Shown one piece after another: positions 50,240 to 59,183 of a stretch of 64,000 nucleotides of DNA. Source of the stretch: Prochlorococcus sp. AG-347-K17 (GTDB lineage: Bacteria; Cyanobacteriota; Cyanobacteriia; PCC-6307; Cyanobiaceae); assembly GCA_003281385.1 (NCBI GenBank), contig QCCE01000006.1:26935-90934 (forward strand). The letters run 5' to 3'. Each line of letters opens with the position of its first letter. Position 1 is the first letter of the stretch. Both the position numbers and the translations under genes were made by a program. The notes under the pieces are model-generated. The model did no database searches and was not told where the DNA came from. It saw only the letters and a program-made list of their open reading frames with translations.

Positions 50240-51253
50240 TTGAATATCCCTGAAAATCCAAATACAAAGAGAATTTCAATTGATTTACCTGAGGAACTAA
50301 TTTACAGGTTTGATCAACTACGAAAAGAGTGGGGATATAGAGCAAGAGGACCTGTAATTGAGAAGATCCTTAAAGAACTTCTTCAAGAAGATGATTTAGT
50401 ACCTAAGAACCAACAGCAAGAAATAGACTTTAATGAGAAAAACAACAATAATGAAAATTTAAATATTGATGAAAATACTTCATTAGTATTAATTAAATCA
50501 GATATTAAAAAAGAAGTTAATAAGTTATCTTTAAACAATAAAGATATAAATAATGGTCAATATAAAGAAAAAGCTAACTTAAAAATAAGCCTTCCCAATT
50601 TTGTTGAAAAAAAAGTAAAGAATCTAAGAAGAAGTATTAATAGTGAAAAATTAAAAGAGAATATAAATGATATTCAAATTAATACAATTAAAGAAACTGA
50701 ATTAATAAAGTGTCGAATAGCTTTAATTAGTCATTGGAAAACCTTATATGGAACAGTTCCTAACGATCATGTAATTGAAGCTGCGATGGATTGGTTTGGA
50801 AGGGATATATGGCCAAATCTTGATGGAACAGAAAATCTACCTTTTACATGGAGTGCAGCTAATAAATTTATGTCTGAATTATGCCCATTTTGGACAAAGA
50901 AAAATCCATCCCTTGAAATTGTTTTATTAATGATTGGCGTTTTAGAAGACCCTTTTGCTACATCAGATTTAATAAATAGGATACCAACATTAATGAGGAG
51001 GTTTGTAAGTAGATTTAAGCGAAATAACAGATCAAATTCATTTGAAACTTTAGACTCAACAATGACGGTGCAAGGTGCACTTAAATTATTAAATTTATCT
51101 ACATCAGCAGGATCAGCTCATACATTGCGAAAAATTAGGGAGGCCTATAAATCAATTGCACTAGAGACGCATCCAGATGCTGGAGGTTCAACAGATCAAA
51201 TGAGAAAATTAAATGAAGCGTATCAATTGCTAAAAAATCTTTATAGAAATTAG
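50240..51253 (+). CDS. Protein with N-terminal ribbon-helix-helix and C-terminal J-domain
   Basis: 337 residues, TTG start. Residues ~9-50 resemble a ribbon-helix-helix DNA-binding domain (RISIDLPEELIYRFDQL...GPVIEKILKEL). A long Asn/Lys-rich linker (~52-150) follows. A middle helical region (~155-250) contains GRDIWPNLDG and FTWSAANKFMSEL, which I do not recognise. The last ~65 residues are a J-domain-like segment (QGALKLL...IREAYKSIALETHPDAGG) with an intact HPD. This joins DNA binding to Hsp70 recruitment; biological role unknown. The three-copy repeat lies just downstream. Confidence 0.8.
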   Translation: MNIPENPNTKRISIDLPEELIYRFDQLRKEWGYRARGPVIEKILKELLQEDDLVPKNQQQEIDFNEKNNNNENLNIDENTSLVLIKSDIKKEVNKLSLNNKDINNGQYKEKANLKISLPNFVEKKVKNLRRSINSEKLKENINDIQINTIKETELIKCRIALISHWKTLYGTVPNDHVIEAAMDWFGRDIWPNLDGTENLPFTWSAANKFMSELCPFWTKKNPSLEIVLLMIGVLEDPFATSDLINRIPTLMRRFVSRFKRNNRSNSFETLDSTMTVQGALKLLNLSTSAGSAHTLRKIREAYKSIALETHPDAGGSTDQMRKLNEAYQLLKNLYRN

Positions 51254-51265
51254 TATAAGTATTCC

Positions 51266-51310
51266 TATATAAGACTCAATATAAGTCTAGTAGATAGTCT
51301 CATATAAGAC
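51266..51310. repeat. Palindromic intergenic repeat, copy A
   Basis: 45-bp element beginning TATATAAGACT, with a middle AGACT...AGTCT inverted pair, and ending GTCTCATATAAGAC. Three near-copies lie within 750 bases (A, B and C). Confidence 0.75.
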
Positions 51311-51444
51311 ATCAGCGAGCATCCAAATTTGTTGATCATCGTAATTTAATTAAGATTCAAATTAATCACTATGGTTGCTTACTAAATTTAGTTTAAATAG
51401 AATCTACCTTAAAATGTAAAGTTGGTTTATTTGTATAACATTTC

Positions 51445-51490
51445 TTATATAAGACTTAATATTAGTCTACTAGCTTGTCTCATATTGTAT
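51445..51490. repeat. Palindromic intergenic repeat, copy B
   Basis: Same layout as copy A: TTATATAAGACT, AGACTTAATATTAGTCT (near-palindrome), then GTCTCATATT; the right end has diverged. Confidence 0.75.
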
Positions 51491-51666
51491 TACTGAGATA
51501 AAGGATTTTTACTAGAAATAACTAAAGTGCATAATATTAGAAAACCATAAATATTGATTTGTTTATCAACAAATAATGTCCTTTAGATGTCCAATAAAAT
51601 GATTTTATCTAAAAAGCTTTGCAATAAAAGAGTTTTATTACTATGGGTACTGCCTTATAGACAGTA

Positions 51667-51915
51667 CTACTTAATTTGAAGCTTTTGAATAGCTGTTTGT
51701 TTATCAATACTAGGGACATCGCCTAAACCATTTGCGTCAAACCAAGGAGCACTGGCCCAATCAAACCCTTCGCCAAAAGTGTTATCGGGTGCAGTTATGT
51801 ACCAATGACAAGAAGCATCAGGAACATCAACGGCACATTTTGACCAATCATCTGACCACTGAGGGACCTGTACCCACAGTACGGAAGATAGTAATAGAGA
51901 TAAAATATTGATCAT
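51667..51915 (-). CDS. Small secreted Trp-rich protein, 82 aa
   Basis: 82 residues with an N-terminal hydrophobic signal (ILSLLLSSVLW, residues 3-13). The mature part has many Trp and two Cys (SKCAVDVPDASCHWYITAP), which could form a disulfide outside the cytoplasm, and a WFDANGLGDVP motif. No family recognised; the composition suggests a compact exported domain. It stands alone between repeat copies. Confidence 0.7.
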   Translation of the reverse strand: MINILSLLLSSVLWVQVPQWSDDWSKCAVDVPDASCHWYITAPDNTFGEGFDWASAPWFDANGLGDVPSIDKQTAIQKLQIK

Positions 51916-51962
51916 GATATAAATAATACAACATAAATTAGTTTTATAGGATTATTAATTAT

Positions 51963-52009
51963 CTTATATAAGAATTGTTTCTAGACTAGGTTATAGTCTC
52001 ATATAAGAT
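51963..52009. repeat. Palindromic intergenic repeat, copy C
   Basis: Third copy: CTTATATAAGAATTGTTTCT, TAGACTAGG, then GTCTCATATAAGAT. Its left arm is part of the perfect palindrome TCTTATATAAGA. Lies between the secreted-protein gene and the pheT stop. Confidence 0.7.
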
Positions 52010-52020
52010 TAATAATACAC

Positions 52021-54465
52021 TTAATTCCTCAATTTAGTATTAAAACATTTCTCAACATTAGATACTATATTTGAATGTGTTGATGTAATGTCAGAGTCCA
52101 GTAATGTTTTATCTTTATCCCTGTAAGATAATCTAAATGTATAACTTATATGATCATCTCCAATTTTAGTATCTTCAAAAACATCAATTAAATATACATC
52201 CTCTAAGAGATTTTTTCCTGTTTTTCTTATCTGCGATACTATTTCGCTAATTAAAAATTTCTTACTGAAGACAAAGTTTATATCCCTTTCCATTTTCGGA
52301 ACAATTGGGTATTGCTTATATATTGGAATCCATTTATTTTTTCTTGTGCTAGCTCCCAAGAGTTTAGAGACATTTATGTTAAATAAATAAACTTTTTTTA
52401 ATGACTTCTTTTCTAATATTAGTTTGGGATGTATTTCACCAAAATAACCTGCATATTTCCCTTCAATAAATAATTTCGCAGTTCTCCCTGGATGAAGAAA
52501 ATCAATTGAGTCAGTAGGTTTATCCTCAATTTTTATGTTCAAAGATGATAAAGCCTCCTTTAACTTTCCTCTGGCCTGGTAATAATTAAGATCGTTGTCC
52601 TTACCCGAATTTATCCATTTTCCAAATATTTTATTTCCATAAATCGCACCATTCAGAACTTCTTCTTGAATGAACTCAGTTTTCTTATGAAATACATTTC
52701 CAATTTCAAATATATAACAACTTGTTTGTCCAGCTTTTATATTACGGTTCACTATCTCCAAATGTTCTTTCCAGATATTATCTCTAAGACAGCTTGTTTC
52801 TAATAACAAAGGGTTAGATATCTTTATAAGTTTTTCATTATCTTCAGGAACAAGAGAGTAGCTTAGAACCTCGTTAAAACCGTTTTCTATAAAACCATTT
52901 TTTACTTTTCTCAATGCCAACTGTTCTGATGACAATTTTCCAGGCCTAATTGGATTAGGAAGTTTTAAATCGAATCTGTCATACCCTATTAATCTCGCTA
53001 TTTCTTCAATTAAATCTATTTCTCTTATTAAATCATGCGATCTATTAGGAATTACTGCTACATCCCAGCCATATTCTCTATTTTTTAAAGTACAACCTAT
53101 GAGTTTTAATTTATCAACTATTTCATTATCAGATAAATTTCTTTTTTCAGATTGATCGTTAATTATTAATGGACCAAGAATTTTATGTATTCGATTTCTT
53201 CGTAGTTTAATAAATATATCCTCATTACTAATTAAATTGGAAGTATTAATGATTGGTGAACTAATACAAAAATACTCTTCTAAAAGATTAATTGCCCTTG
53301 TTACTGCACTAATTGTATTTTTTGATGATATCCCTTTTTCATACCTGCTGCTAGATTCTGTTCTTATGCCAACCGCCTTTGAAGATTTTCTTATAGTAAC
53401 TGGATTAAAAACAGCGCCTTCAAGGTAAATAGAAGAGGTAGTATTAGTTACAGAAGTCTCTAAACCGCCTATCACTCCTGCAATAGCTACAGGTTTATCA
53501 CAACAAGTAATAACTGTGATATTGTCATTTAAGTTATATTCTTTACCATCTAAGCAAATAAGGTTTTCATTATCCTTGCCTTTTCTTACAGAGAAATCTT
53601 TTGGAGAAACTTCCTTACCAATTAATTTTGAAAGTTTATCTTTATCAAATGCATGCAAAGGTTGACCTTGTTCTAGAAGAATATAATTTGTCAAATCAAC
53701 TACAAGATTAATAGATTTTATACCTGATTTTTCTATACGGTCTTTAAGCCAATTTGGCGATAATTTATCTCCATTTACTCCATCAATGCAGCTTATTGTA
53801 TAAATGCAGTTAGTTTCTATAGCCTCTGGACAAAGTTTAATTCCTTTAAGTAAATGAATATTGTATTTATGGTTTAATTTAGGAAAATTTAAAGTGGATT
53901 CTAAAAGGGCAGAAATTTCACGGGCTATACCCATAACAGACATTCCGTCAGGTCTATTAGCTGTGATGGCTAAATCATATATAAAATCATTTAATTGAAG
54001 TAAGTCAGACCCTGGAGTGCCCAATTCATGTTTTAAGGCTAGATCTTCATCAATAATCTCAATCCCTTCGCTAGAGTCCTCTAAACCCAGTTCCTGCAGA
54101 GAACATATCATTCCTTCACTCATGACACCTCTAATTTCACTTCTTTTAATAGTTAAATCAACAGCATTTAATTTAGCGCCAACAGTAGCAACATAAACAT
54201 AAATATTTGGTTTAATATTGCGCGCACCACAGATAATTTGTAAAGTCTTTGAATTACCAATATCGACTTGGCAAATTGAAAGTTTGTCAGATCCTTCGTG
54301 TTTTAAAACAGATAATACCTTACCTAAAACAACACCATTTACATTTTCTGAACAATCCTCTAATGATTCAACCTCAAATCCACCAATAGACAATTTCTCA
54401 GAGAGATCTTCAGGAGTAGACGTAATTTCTACTAAATTTTTCAACCAATTTTGAGAAACTTTCAT
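52021..54465 (-). CDS. pheT: Phenylalanyl-tRNA synthetase beta subunit
   Basis: 814 residues. N-terminal EMAP-like tRNA-binding domain (VLKHEGSDKLSICQVDIG, ~40-150), then B1-B5 domains with the B3/4 editing site, the catalytic-like core (RTESSSRYEKGI; EIDLIEEIARLIGYD) and C-terminal ferredoxin-fold anticodon domain (YPIVPKMERDINFVF...TFRLSYRDKDKTLLDSD). Complete. pheS is not adjacent, as is usual in cyanobacteria. Divergent from rpmG over 101 bases. Confidence 0.97.
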   Translation of the reverse strand: MKVSQNWLKNLVEITSTPEDLSEKLSIGGFEVESLEDCSENVNGVVLGKVLSVLKHEGSDKLSICQVDIGNSKTLQIICGARNIKPNIYVYVATVGAKLNAVDLTIKRSEIRGVMSEGMICSLQELGLEDSSEGIEIIDEDLALKHELGTPGSDLLQLNDFIYDLAITANRPDGMSVMGIAREISALLESTLNFPKLNHKYNIHLLKGIKLCPEAIETNCIYTISCIDGVNGDKLSPNWLKDRIEKSGIKSINLVVDLTNYILLEQGQPLHAFDKDKLSKLIGKEVSPKDFSVRKGKDNENLICLDGKEYNLNDNITVITCCDKPVAIAGVIGGLETSVTNTTSSIYLEGAVFNPVTIRKSSKAVGIRTESSSRYEKGISSKNTISAVTRAINLLEEYFCISSPIINTSNLISNEDIFIKLRRNRIHKILGPLIINDQSEKRNLSDNEIVDKLKLIGCTLKNREYGWDVAVIPNRSHDLIREIDLIEEIARLIGYDRFDLKLPNPIRPGKLSSEQLALRKVKNGFIENGFNEVLSYSLVPEDNEKLIKISNPLLLETSCLRDNIWKEHLEIVNRNIKAGQTSCYIFEIGNVFHKKTEFIQEEVLNGAIYGNKIFGKWINSGKDNDLNYYQARGKLKEALSSLNIKIEDKPTDSIDFLHPGRTAKLFIEGKYAGYFGEIHPKLILEKKSLKKVYLFNINVSKLLGASTRKNKWIPIYKQYPIVPKMERDINFVFSKKFLISEIVSQIRKTGKNLLEDVYLIDVFEDTKIGDDHISYTFRLSYRDKDKTLLDSDITSTHSNIVSNVEKCFNTKLRN

Positions 54466-54504
54466 ATATATTTTTAAGTCAATGATGATAAAAGAAATGA
54501 GTAT

Positions 54505-54529
54505 ATCTTCAAAAAAGTTTGTTGAAGAT
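54505..54529. other. 8-bp perfect inverted repeat in pheT-rpmG gap
   Basis: ATCTTCAA (54505-54512) pairs with TTGAAGAT (54522-54529), loop of 9. A TACAAT possible -10 for rpmG follows at 54531-54536. It could be an operator or a leader hairpin; a chance hit in AT-rich DNA is also possible. Confidence 0.35.
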
Positions 54530-54566
54530 GTACAATAGAAAATTATACATTAAAGTATTAATTAAA

Positions 54567-54761
54567 ATGGCCAAAAAAGGGACAAGAGTTGTAGTGACCC
54601 TGGAATGTACTGAAGCTAGGACAAGCACAGATCCTAAGAGATCAAATGGTGTCTCAAGATATACTACTGAAAAGAATCGTAGAAATACAACTGAAAGATT
54701 AGAACTAAAAAAGTTTAATCCCCATTTAAACAGAATGACAATTCACAAAGAAATTAAGTAA
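54567..54761 (+). CDS. rpmG: 50S ribosomal protein L33
   Basis: 64 residues from ATG 54567 ([18 protein letters not shown]), then [20 protein letters not shown]. The frame runs open to 54519, but L33 begins with MAKKGTR, so the later ATG is taken. The zinc cysteines of some L33s are mostly absent, normal for this type. Followed by rpsR after 17 bases, one ribosomal transcript. Confidence 0.96.
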   Translation: MAKKGTRVVVTLECTEARTSTDPKRSNGVSRYTTEKNRRNTTERLELKKFNPHLNRMTIHKEIK

Positions 54762-54778
54762 TCAAATTAAATTAAATC

Positions 54779-55000
54779 ATGCCTAATTCAATTTTTAAAA
54801 AACAATTATCACCTATCAAACCTGGAGATCCTATTGACTATAAGGATGTAGAACTACTAAAAAAATTCATAACTGAGAGAGGCAAAATCCTACCAAGAAG
54901 GATGACAGGTTTAACCTCTAAGCAACAAAGAGATCTTACATTAGCTGTAAAGAGAGCCAGAATTATAGCTCTTTTACCCTTCGTTAATCCTGAAGGATAA
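54779..55000 (+). CDS. rpsR: 30S ribosomal protein S18
   Basis: 73 residues: [22 protein letters not shown] and [16 protein letters not shown] are the S18 core. Conserved rpmG-rpsR pair, typical of cyanobacteria and plastids. Stop is 45 bases upstream of the RNB ribonuclease. Confidence 0.97.
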   Translation: MPNSIFKKQLSPIKPGDPIDYKDVELLKKFITERGKILPRRMTGLTSKQQRDLTLAVKRARIIALLPFVNPEG

Positions 55001-55044
55001 TTTCGTATTAATATAGTTGGCACTATAATTAATATCTCAAATAT

Positions 55045-56229
55045 TTGAAAGATTTAACTAATTTAAAAACATATATTATTGACTCTAATGATCCACATGA
55101 GGTTGATGACGCTGTTTCATTAGAGATAAGAGAAGGAAATAAAAAAAAATTATGGATACATATTAGTAATCCATGCAAACTCATTTTACATGACTCGAAT
55201 ATTGATTTAAATGCAAGAAAGAGAAATAGCAGTTTATATTTAATTAATAAATATGTCCCAATGCTGCCTAATGATATTCTTGAAAAGGCAAATCTAGCTC
55301 AAAATAAAGTTTCAGAAACTATTAGTGCAGCAATAGAATTCAACGACGATGGATCAATAAATAAATATGAGATAACTGAAGCAATAATAAAACCAAAATA
55401 TCAATTAACCTATGAAGATGCAAATGAAATATTAGAAATAGAACCTAAAGAAGAAATAGAATTAATTGAGATTAAAAATTTATTAGAAAAAAGTATTAAA
55501 TTTAGAAAAAAACAAGGAGCAATTATTTTTGAAAGTCCTAATAGTAAAATTAAATTATATGAGGACAAGATTATACTAACTAAATTAGAGAAAACAATAT
55601 CACAAATTCTAGTTGCAGAATCAATGATATTAATGGGTTATGTAACAAGTTTATTTATAAATAAATATAATTTAGCAGCTGCATTTAGGATTCAAAAATT
55701 AAACTGCAACCCATCTGAGATACTGAATAGATACAATGATAGTGATATTAGATATATAATATTAAAACAATATATGGGAAGGAGTTACCTAACTACTAAG
55801 CCAGGAGTCCATGAATCATTAGGCCTTAAAATGTATGTACAATGTACTTCACCATTGAGAAGATATCTTGATTTGATTATACAAAGGCAAGTCTATAATA
55901 AAATTAATAATTACGAAGTTCTAAGTAAAGATTCAGTTTCTAAGATTATTGATTATTCAAAGAATAGACAATCAGAGAATAATAATATATTAAAAGATGA
56001 TAAATTTAAGTATTTAAAATTATTTTTTAAGAATGAAAAAAAAGCTTTTTATAAAATAATATTCGTTAAGTGGATTAATAATAAAAAGAATATTGCTTTG
56101 GTTTATTTTCCAGATTATTCACTAGAAATACTTATTACTCTTTTTGTATCAATAGAAATATATAGTAATAAAATGTATAAAGTTAAATATATTATAAATG
56201 ATAGTAATCTTTTAGAGTTTATTTATTAA
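55045..56229 (+). CDS. RNase II/R-family (RNB domain) ribonuclease, short form
   Basis: 394 residues, TTG start. Catalytic loop at the very N-terminus: IDSNDPHEVDDAV with the metal-binding Asp13, Asp16, Asp21, Asp22. The later CTSPLRRYLDLIIQRQ is the RNB C-terminal signature. The N-terminal cold-shock domains of RNase R/II are missing and no S1 domain is recognised after about residue 300, so it is a minimal RNB protein. A normal-length paralogue may exist elsewhere. It degrades RNA 3' to 5' if active. Context next to rpsR suggests a link to ribosome RNA processing, which is inference. Confidence 0.87.
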   Translation: MKDLTNLKTYIIDSNDPHEVDDAVSLEIREGNKKKLWIHISNPCKLILHDSNIDLNARKRNSSLYLINKYVPMLPNDILEKANLAQNKVSETISAAIEFNDDGSINKYEITEAIIKPKYQLTYEDANEILEIEPKEEIELIEIKNLLEKSIKFRKKQGAIIFESPNSKIKLYEDKIILTKLEKTISQILVAESMILMGYVTSLFINKYNLAAAFRIQKLNCNPSEILNRYNDSDIRYIILKQYMGRSYLTTKPGVHESLGLKMYVQCTSPLRRYLDLIIQRQVYNKINNYEVLSKDSVSKIIDYSKNRQSENNNILKDDKFKYLKLFFKNEKKAFYKIIFVKWINNKKNIALVYFPDYSLEILITLFVSIEIYSNKMYKVKYIINDSNLLEFIY

Positions 56230-56296
56230 TAAGATAATAAATATAATAGGTTATTATTGGTTTAAAAAAATCTGTTAGTATTAATAAAAAAGCTTT

Positions 56297-57841
56297 ATGA
56301 CATTTGTCATTACTACACCTTTATATTATGTTAATGATAAACCTCATTTAGGAAGTGTATATACAACGATAATTTGTGATTCTATAGCTAGGTATAAAAG
56401 ACTTGCAGGTGAAGATGTTGTTTTCATCACTGGTGTTGATGAACATGGTTTAAAAATACAAAGAACAGCTAATCAAAAGGGTATTGAACCAAAATCACAT
56501 TGTGATGAAATCTCAGAAGTCTTTAATCATAATTGGAAAAATTGGAACATATCCTTTGATAAATTTATAAGAACAAGCTCAAAAAATCATGAATTTGTTG
56601 TTAATGAATTTTATGAAAGAGTAAAATCATCAGATGATATCTATATGGGAGTTCAAAAAGGTTGGTATTGCGTCGGTTGTGAAGAATTTAAAGATAATCC
56701 AGAAAACTCATCAACATATAAGTGCCCCATACATCAAAAAAATCTAGAATGGAAAAATGAAGAGAATCTCTTTTTTAGACTTTCAAAATATCAAAAAGAA
56801 ATTGAGAAAATAATCAACGTACCTTCTTTTATAGAGCCAATAGAAAGAAAGAATGAAATTATAAATTTTGTATCTAGAGGTTTAAAGGATTTTTCAATTT
56901 CAAGAACAAATGTCTCATGGGGAATTCCTGTCCCTGGTTACGATAACCATACCTTTTATGTATGGTTTGATGCTTTACTTGGATATGTAAGTGCCATTAG
57001 CTCTGACGCGACAGAACATTTATTGGAAAAATCAATTAATGGAGGATGGCCAGCTGATGTTCATTTTATTGGTAAAGATATTCTGAGATTCCATGCTGTA
57101 TATTGGCCCGCAATGCTCATTTCTGCCAATATGAAAGTTCCTAAAAAGGTTTTTGGGCATGGGTTTCTTACAAGAGAGGGGCAAAAAATGGGTAAAAGCT
57201 TGGGAAATGTACTCGACCCTGATTTATTGCTTACAAAATATGGAAATGATCCTGTAAGGTGGTACCTCATTAAAGATATATCACTAGGAAATGATGGGGA
57301 TTTTCAAGATAAAAGATTTGTTGACATTATCAATAATGACTTAGCTAATACAATTGGTAATTTATTAAATAGAACATCATCTATGTCTAGAAAATGGTTT
57401 GATAATAAAGTCCCAAATAATGAAAAAATTTTAAGTGAAAATAAATTAGAGAATTCTGCCAAAATTGCAGTTGAAAACTATATTTATAACTTTGATAACT
57501 ACAAATTAGATCTAGCAGCTAATGAAGTCCTTAACTTAGCAATTAATACAAATTTGTATTTGAATGATAATCAGCCATGGCTGTTAATAAAAGATAAAGA
57601 TAATCTACCTCTAGTTAAACAAATTATTTATAACGTTTTAGAAAGTACCCGAATAATAGGATTGTTATTGATACCTTTATTGCCCGAATTATCTACAAAA
57701 ATTAATGAGCAACTTGGTTCTATATACACAGAAGAAATTCCTTGGAAACAACAATTAAGTTGGGGATTATTAGTAAGTAACTCAAGTCTTCCTAAACCCA
57801 CTCCAATTATAAATAAACTGGAGTATGAGCAACATTTATAG
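56297..57841 (+). CDS. metG: Methionyl-tRNA synthetase
   Basis: Class I synthetase, 514 residues. HIGH-type motif in KPHLGSVYT, ITGVDEHGLKIQRTA, a zinc-binding pair in CVGCEEF and CPIH, and KMSKS-type QKMGKSLGN. C-terminal tRNA-binding extension is absent, typical of the short bacterial type. Overlaps the next gene by 17 bases. Confidence 0.97.
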   Translation: MTFVITTPLYYVNDKPHLGSVYTTIICDSIARYKRLAGEDVVFITGVDEHGLKIQRTANQKGIEPKSHCDEISEVFNHNWKNWNISFDKFIRTSSKNHEFVVNEFYERVKSSDDIYMGVQKGWYCVGCEEFKDNPENSSTYKCPIHQKNLEWKNEENLFFRLSKYQKEIEKIINVPSFIEPIERKNEIINFVSRGLKDFSISRTNVSWGIPVPGYDNHTFYVWFDALLGYVSAISSDATEHLLEKSINGGWPADVHFIGKDILRFHAVYWPAMLISANMKVPKKVFGHGFLTREGQKMGKSLGNVLDPDLLLTKYGNDPVRWYLIKDISLGNDGDFQDKRFVDIINNDLANTIGNLLNRTSSMSRKWFDNKVPNNEKILSENKLENSAKIAVENYIYNFDNYKLDLAANEVLNLAINTNLYLNDNQPWLLIKDKDNLPLVKQIIYNVLESTRIIGLLLIPLLPELSTKINEQLGSIYTEEIPWKQQLSWGLLVSNSSLPKPTPIINKLEYEQHL

Positions 57842-58448
57842 ATTAATAATTTTCCTTCCATTATTTATCCTTGGTTGCGCACCAAATGTAATTGATGAAA
57901 ATAAAGTAATACAAAAAATAGAAAGTTTAGATATGACAATTTTCTCTAAAAGTGGAGATAAAATATATTCAATTACCAGTCCAAATTCAAGTTATGACAA
58001 TATTGAATTAGAATTCGAATTAAAAAAACCTATCATTAATATTCTCAATGGAGAAGAAACTAAATATATTATTAGTTCAGAAGAATCTACATTATCAGAC
58101 AACAATAAACTCCTCAAATTGAAAGGGAATGTTAAATTAAAAACTCTTAAAAAAGATGGAGATTTTTTATATGCTGATAATTTTATTTGGAATATAGAAA
58201 ATACTAACTATCTATTAGAGGGTAATATAAGATTTGAAAATCAAAATATCATCTTAAATTCAGGAAGAGCCATATTAGGTTCAGATAACATAATTGAATT
58301 TTTCAATCCAGTAAAATATATAATAAAAGATGAAAATAACGAAAATAAATATGAAATAAATTCAGAAAATGCTTACTATAATTTAACTACTGAATCAGTA
58401 AGTTTTAAAGCAAAAGGAAAAAGAGTAAAATCAGTAATTTATTTTTAA
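57825..58448 (+). CDS. LptC-like lipoprotein of lipopolysaccharide export
   Basis: 207 residues. Lipoprotein signal with lipobox LILGC (Cys18), then a beta-rich OstA-type domain (ITSPNSSYDNIELEFEL; LKGNVKLKTLKKDGDFLYADN; NIRFENQNIILNSGRAIL). This matches the LptC family, which bridges LptBFG and LptA. Processing would need LspA (4635). Family assignment moderate because the domain is short and generic. Convergent with the complex-C factor gene. Confidence 0.78.
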   Translation: MSNIYRLIIFLPLFILGCAPNVIDENKVIQKIESLDMTIFSKSGDKIYSITSPNSSYDNIELEFELKKPIINILNGEETKYIISSEESTLSDNNKLLKLKGNVKLKTLKKDGDFLYADNFIWNIENTNYLLEGNIRFENQNIILNSGRAILGSDNIIEFFNPVKYIIKDENNENKYEINSENAYYNLTTESVSFKAKGKRVKSVIYF

Positions 58449-59071
58449 ATTTTATTTTTTGTAAAAATATTATTAATTTTTTTGGACCAGTTATTAATCC
58501 ATTTTTCATCAGACTTCGTAAAACACTTAGCACTCCAGCCTCCAATCAATATAAAAGCCTTTTTATTTATAGGTACAACTAAGATAGATGGAATTTCGGC
58601 ACAAAAATTAAAAAATTCATCTCTCCCAGGATAAAATTTAGTGTTTGCTAATGATATTAATTTCATATCTTTTATAGATCTCAGACAAGTTTCCCCAGGT
58701 TTAAAATCATTACCTGAGGTGATTCCCCTCCTCATTATATTAACGCCATCATTGTGGATTAATATCGCTGCTGCTGCTGTAGAAGTTAATATTGCTTCAG
58801 AACCCCATGCAAGTTCTTCAATAACTTCATCCGGCATGTTTCTATCGAAGAGAAACTTATTTTCTCCTTTTAAAGCAGCTTTCTCACCAGCTAATGGTTC
58901 GAATTGTTTAAATAAAAAACCAATCAAAATAATAATTAATGAAGCTAATGCGGCTAACACTTGTGCTCTTTCAAGCTCAGGAGTGATTGTTCTTACTGAA
59001 ATGAAATTTGCTATCTGAAAAATAAAGAGTATGGCACCAATTAATATTAATGATTTCCCATTGAATCCCAT
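58445..59071 (-). CDS. Cofactor assembly of complex C subunit B-like (CCB) protein
   Basis: 208 residues. Two N-terminal membrane helices (SLILIGAILFIFQIANF; LAALASLIIILIGFLF) and a soluble domain with LAWGSEAILTSTAAAAILIH. This is the cyanobacterial/plastid CCB2/CCB4-type family, which helps attach the extra haem of cytochrome b6. Role here inferred from that family. Divergent from the next gene over 112 bases. Confidence 0.8.
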   Translation of the reverse strand: MGFNGKSLILIGAILFIFQIANFISVRTITPELERAQVLAALASLIIILIGFLFKQFEPLAGEKAALKGENKFLFDRNMPDEVIEELAWGSEAILTSTAAAAILIHNDGVNIMRRGITSGNDFKPGETCLRSIKDMKLISLANTKFYPGRDEFFNFCAEIPSILVVPINKKAFILIGGWSAKCFTKSDEKWINNWSKKINNIFTKNKI

Positions 59072-59183
59072 ATTTTAAATATGTTATTTCTAATTAAATT
59101 ATGCAAATATTATATTGTTTAGTACATTTAAAATTACTCAATAATATGGTTTTTAATATATAATTAATCAAAAACCCTTTAAC

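Larger units (their letters stand above)
51254..51666. other. 413-base gap with two repeat copies and no confident gene
   Basis: Contains repeat copies A and B (listed separately) and a GTACTG...CAGTAC hairpin (stem 6 bp) at about 51648-51668, just past the stop of the minus-strand gene; no T-run follows it, so it is not a clear terminator. A 26-codon ATG ORF at about 51600 on the plus strand looks like chance. Confidence 0.5.

Noticed and set aside
51600..51680. 26-codon plus-strand ORF overlapping the secreted-protein 3' end
   Set aside because: Too short, no ribosome site, no recognisable pattern.
58641..59018. 125-codon plus-strand ORF opposite the complex-C factor gene
   Set aside because: Exactly antisense to a recognisable membrane protein; no support for its own coding.
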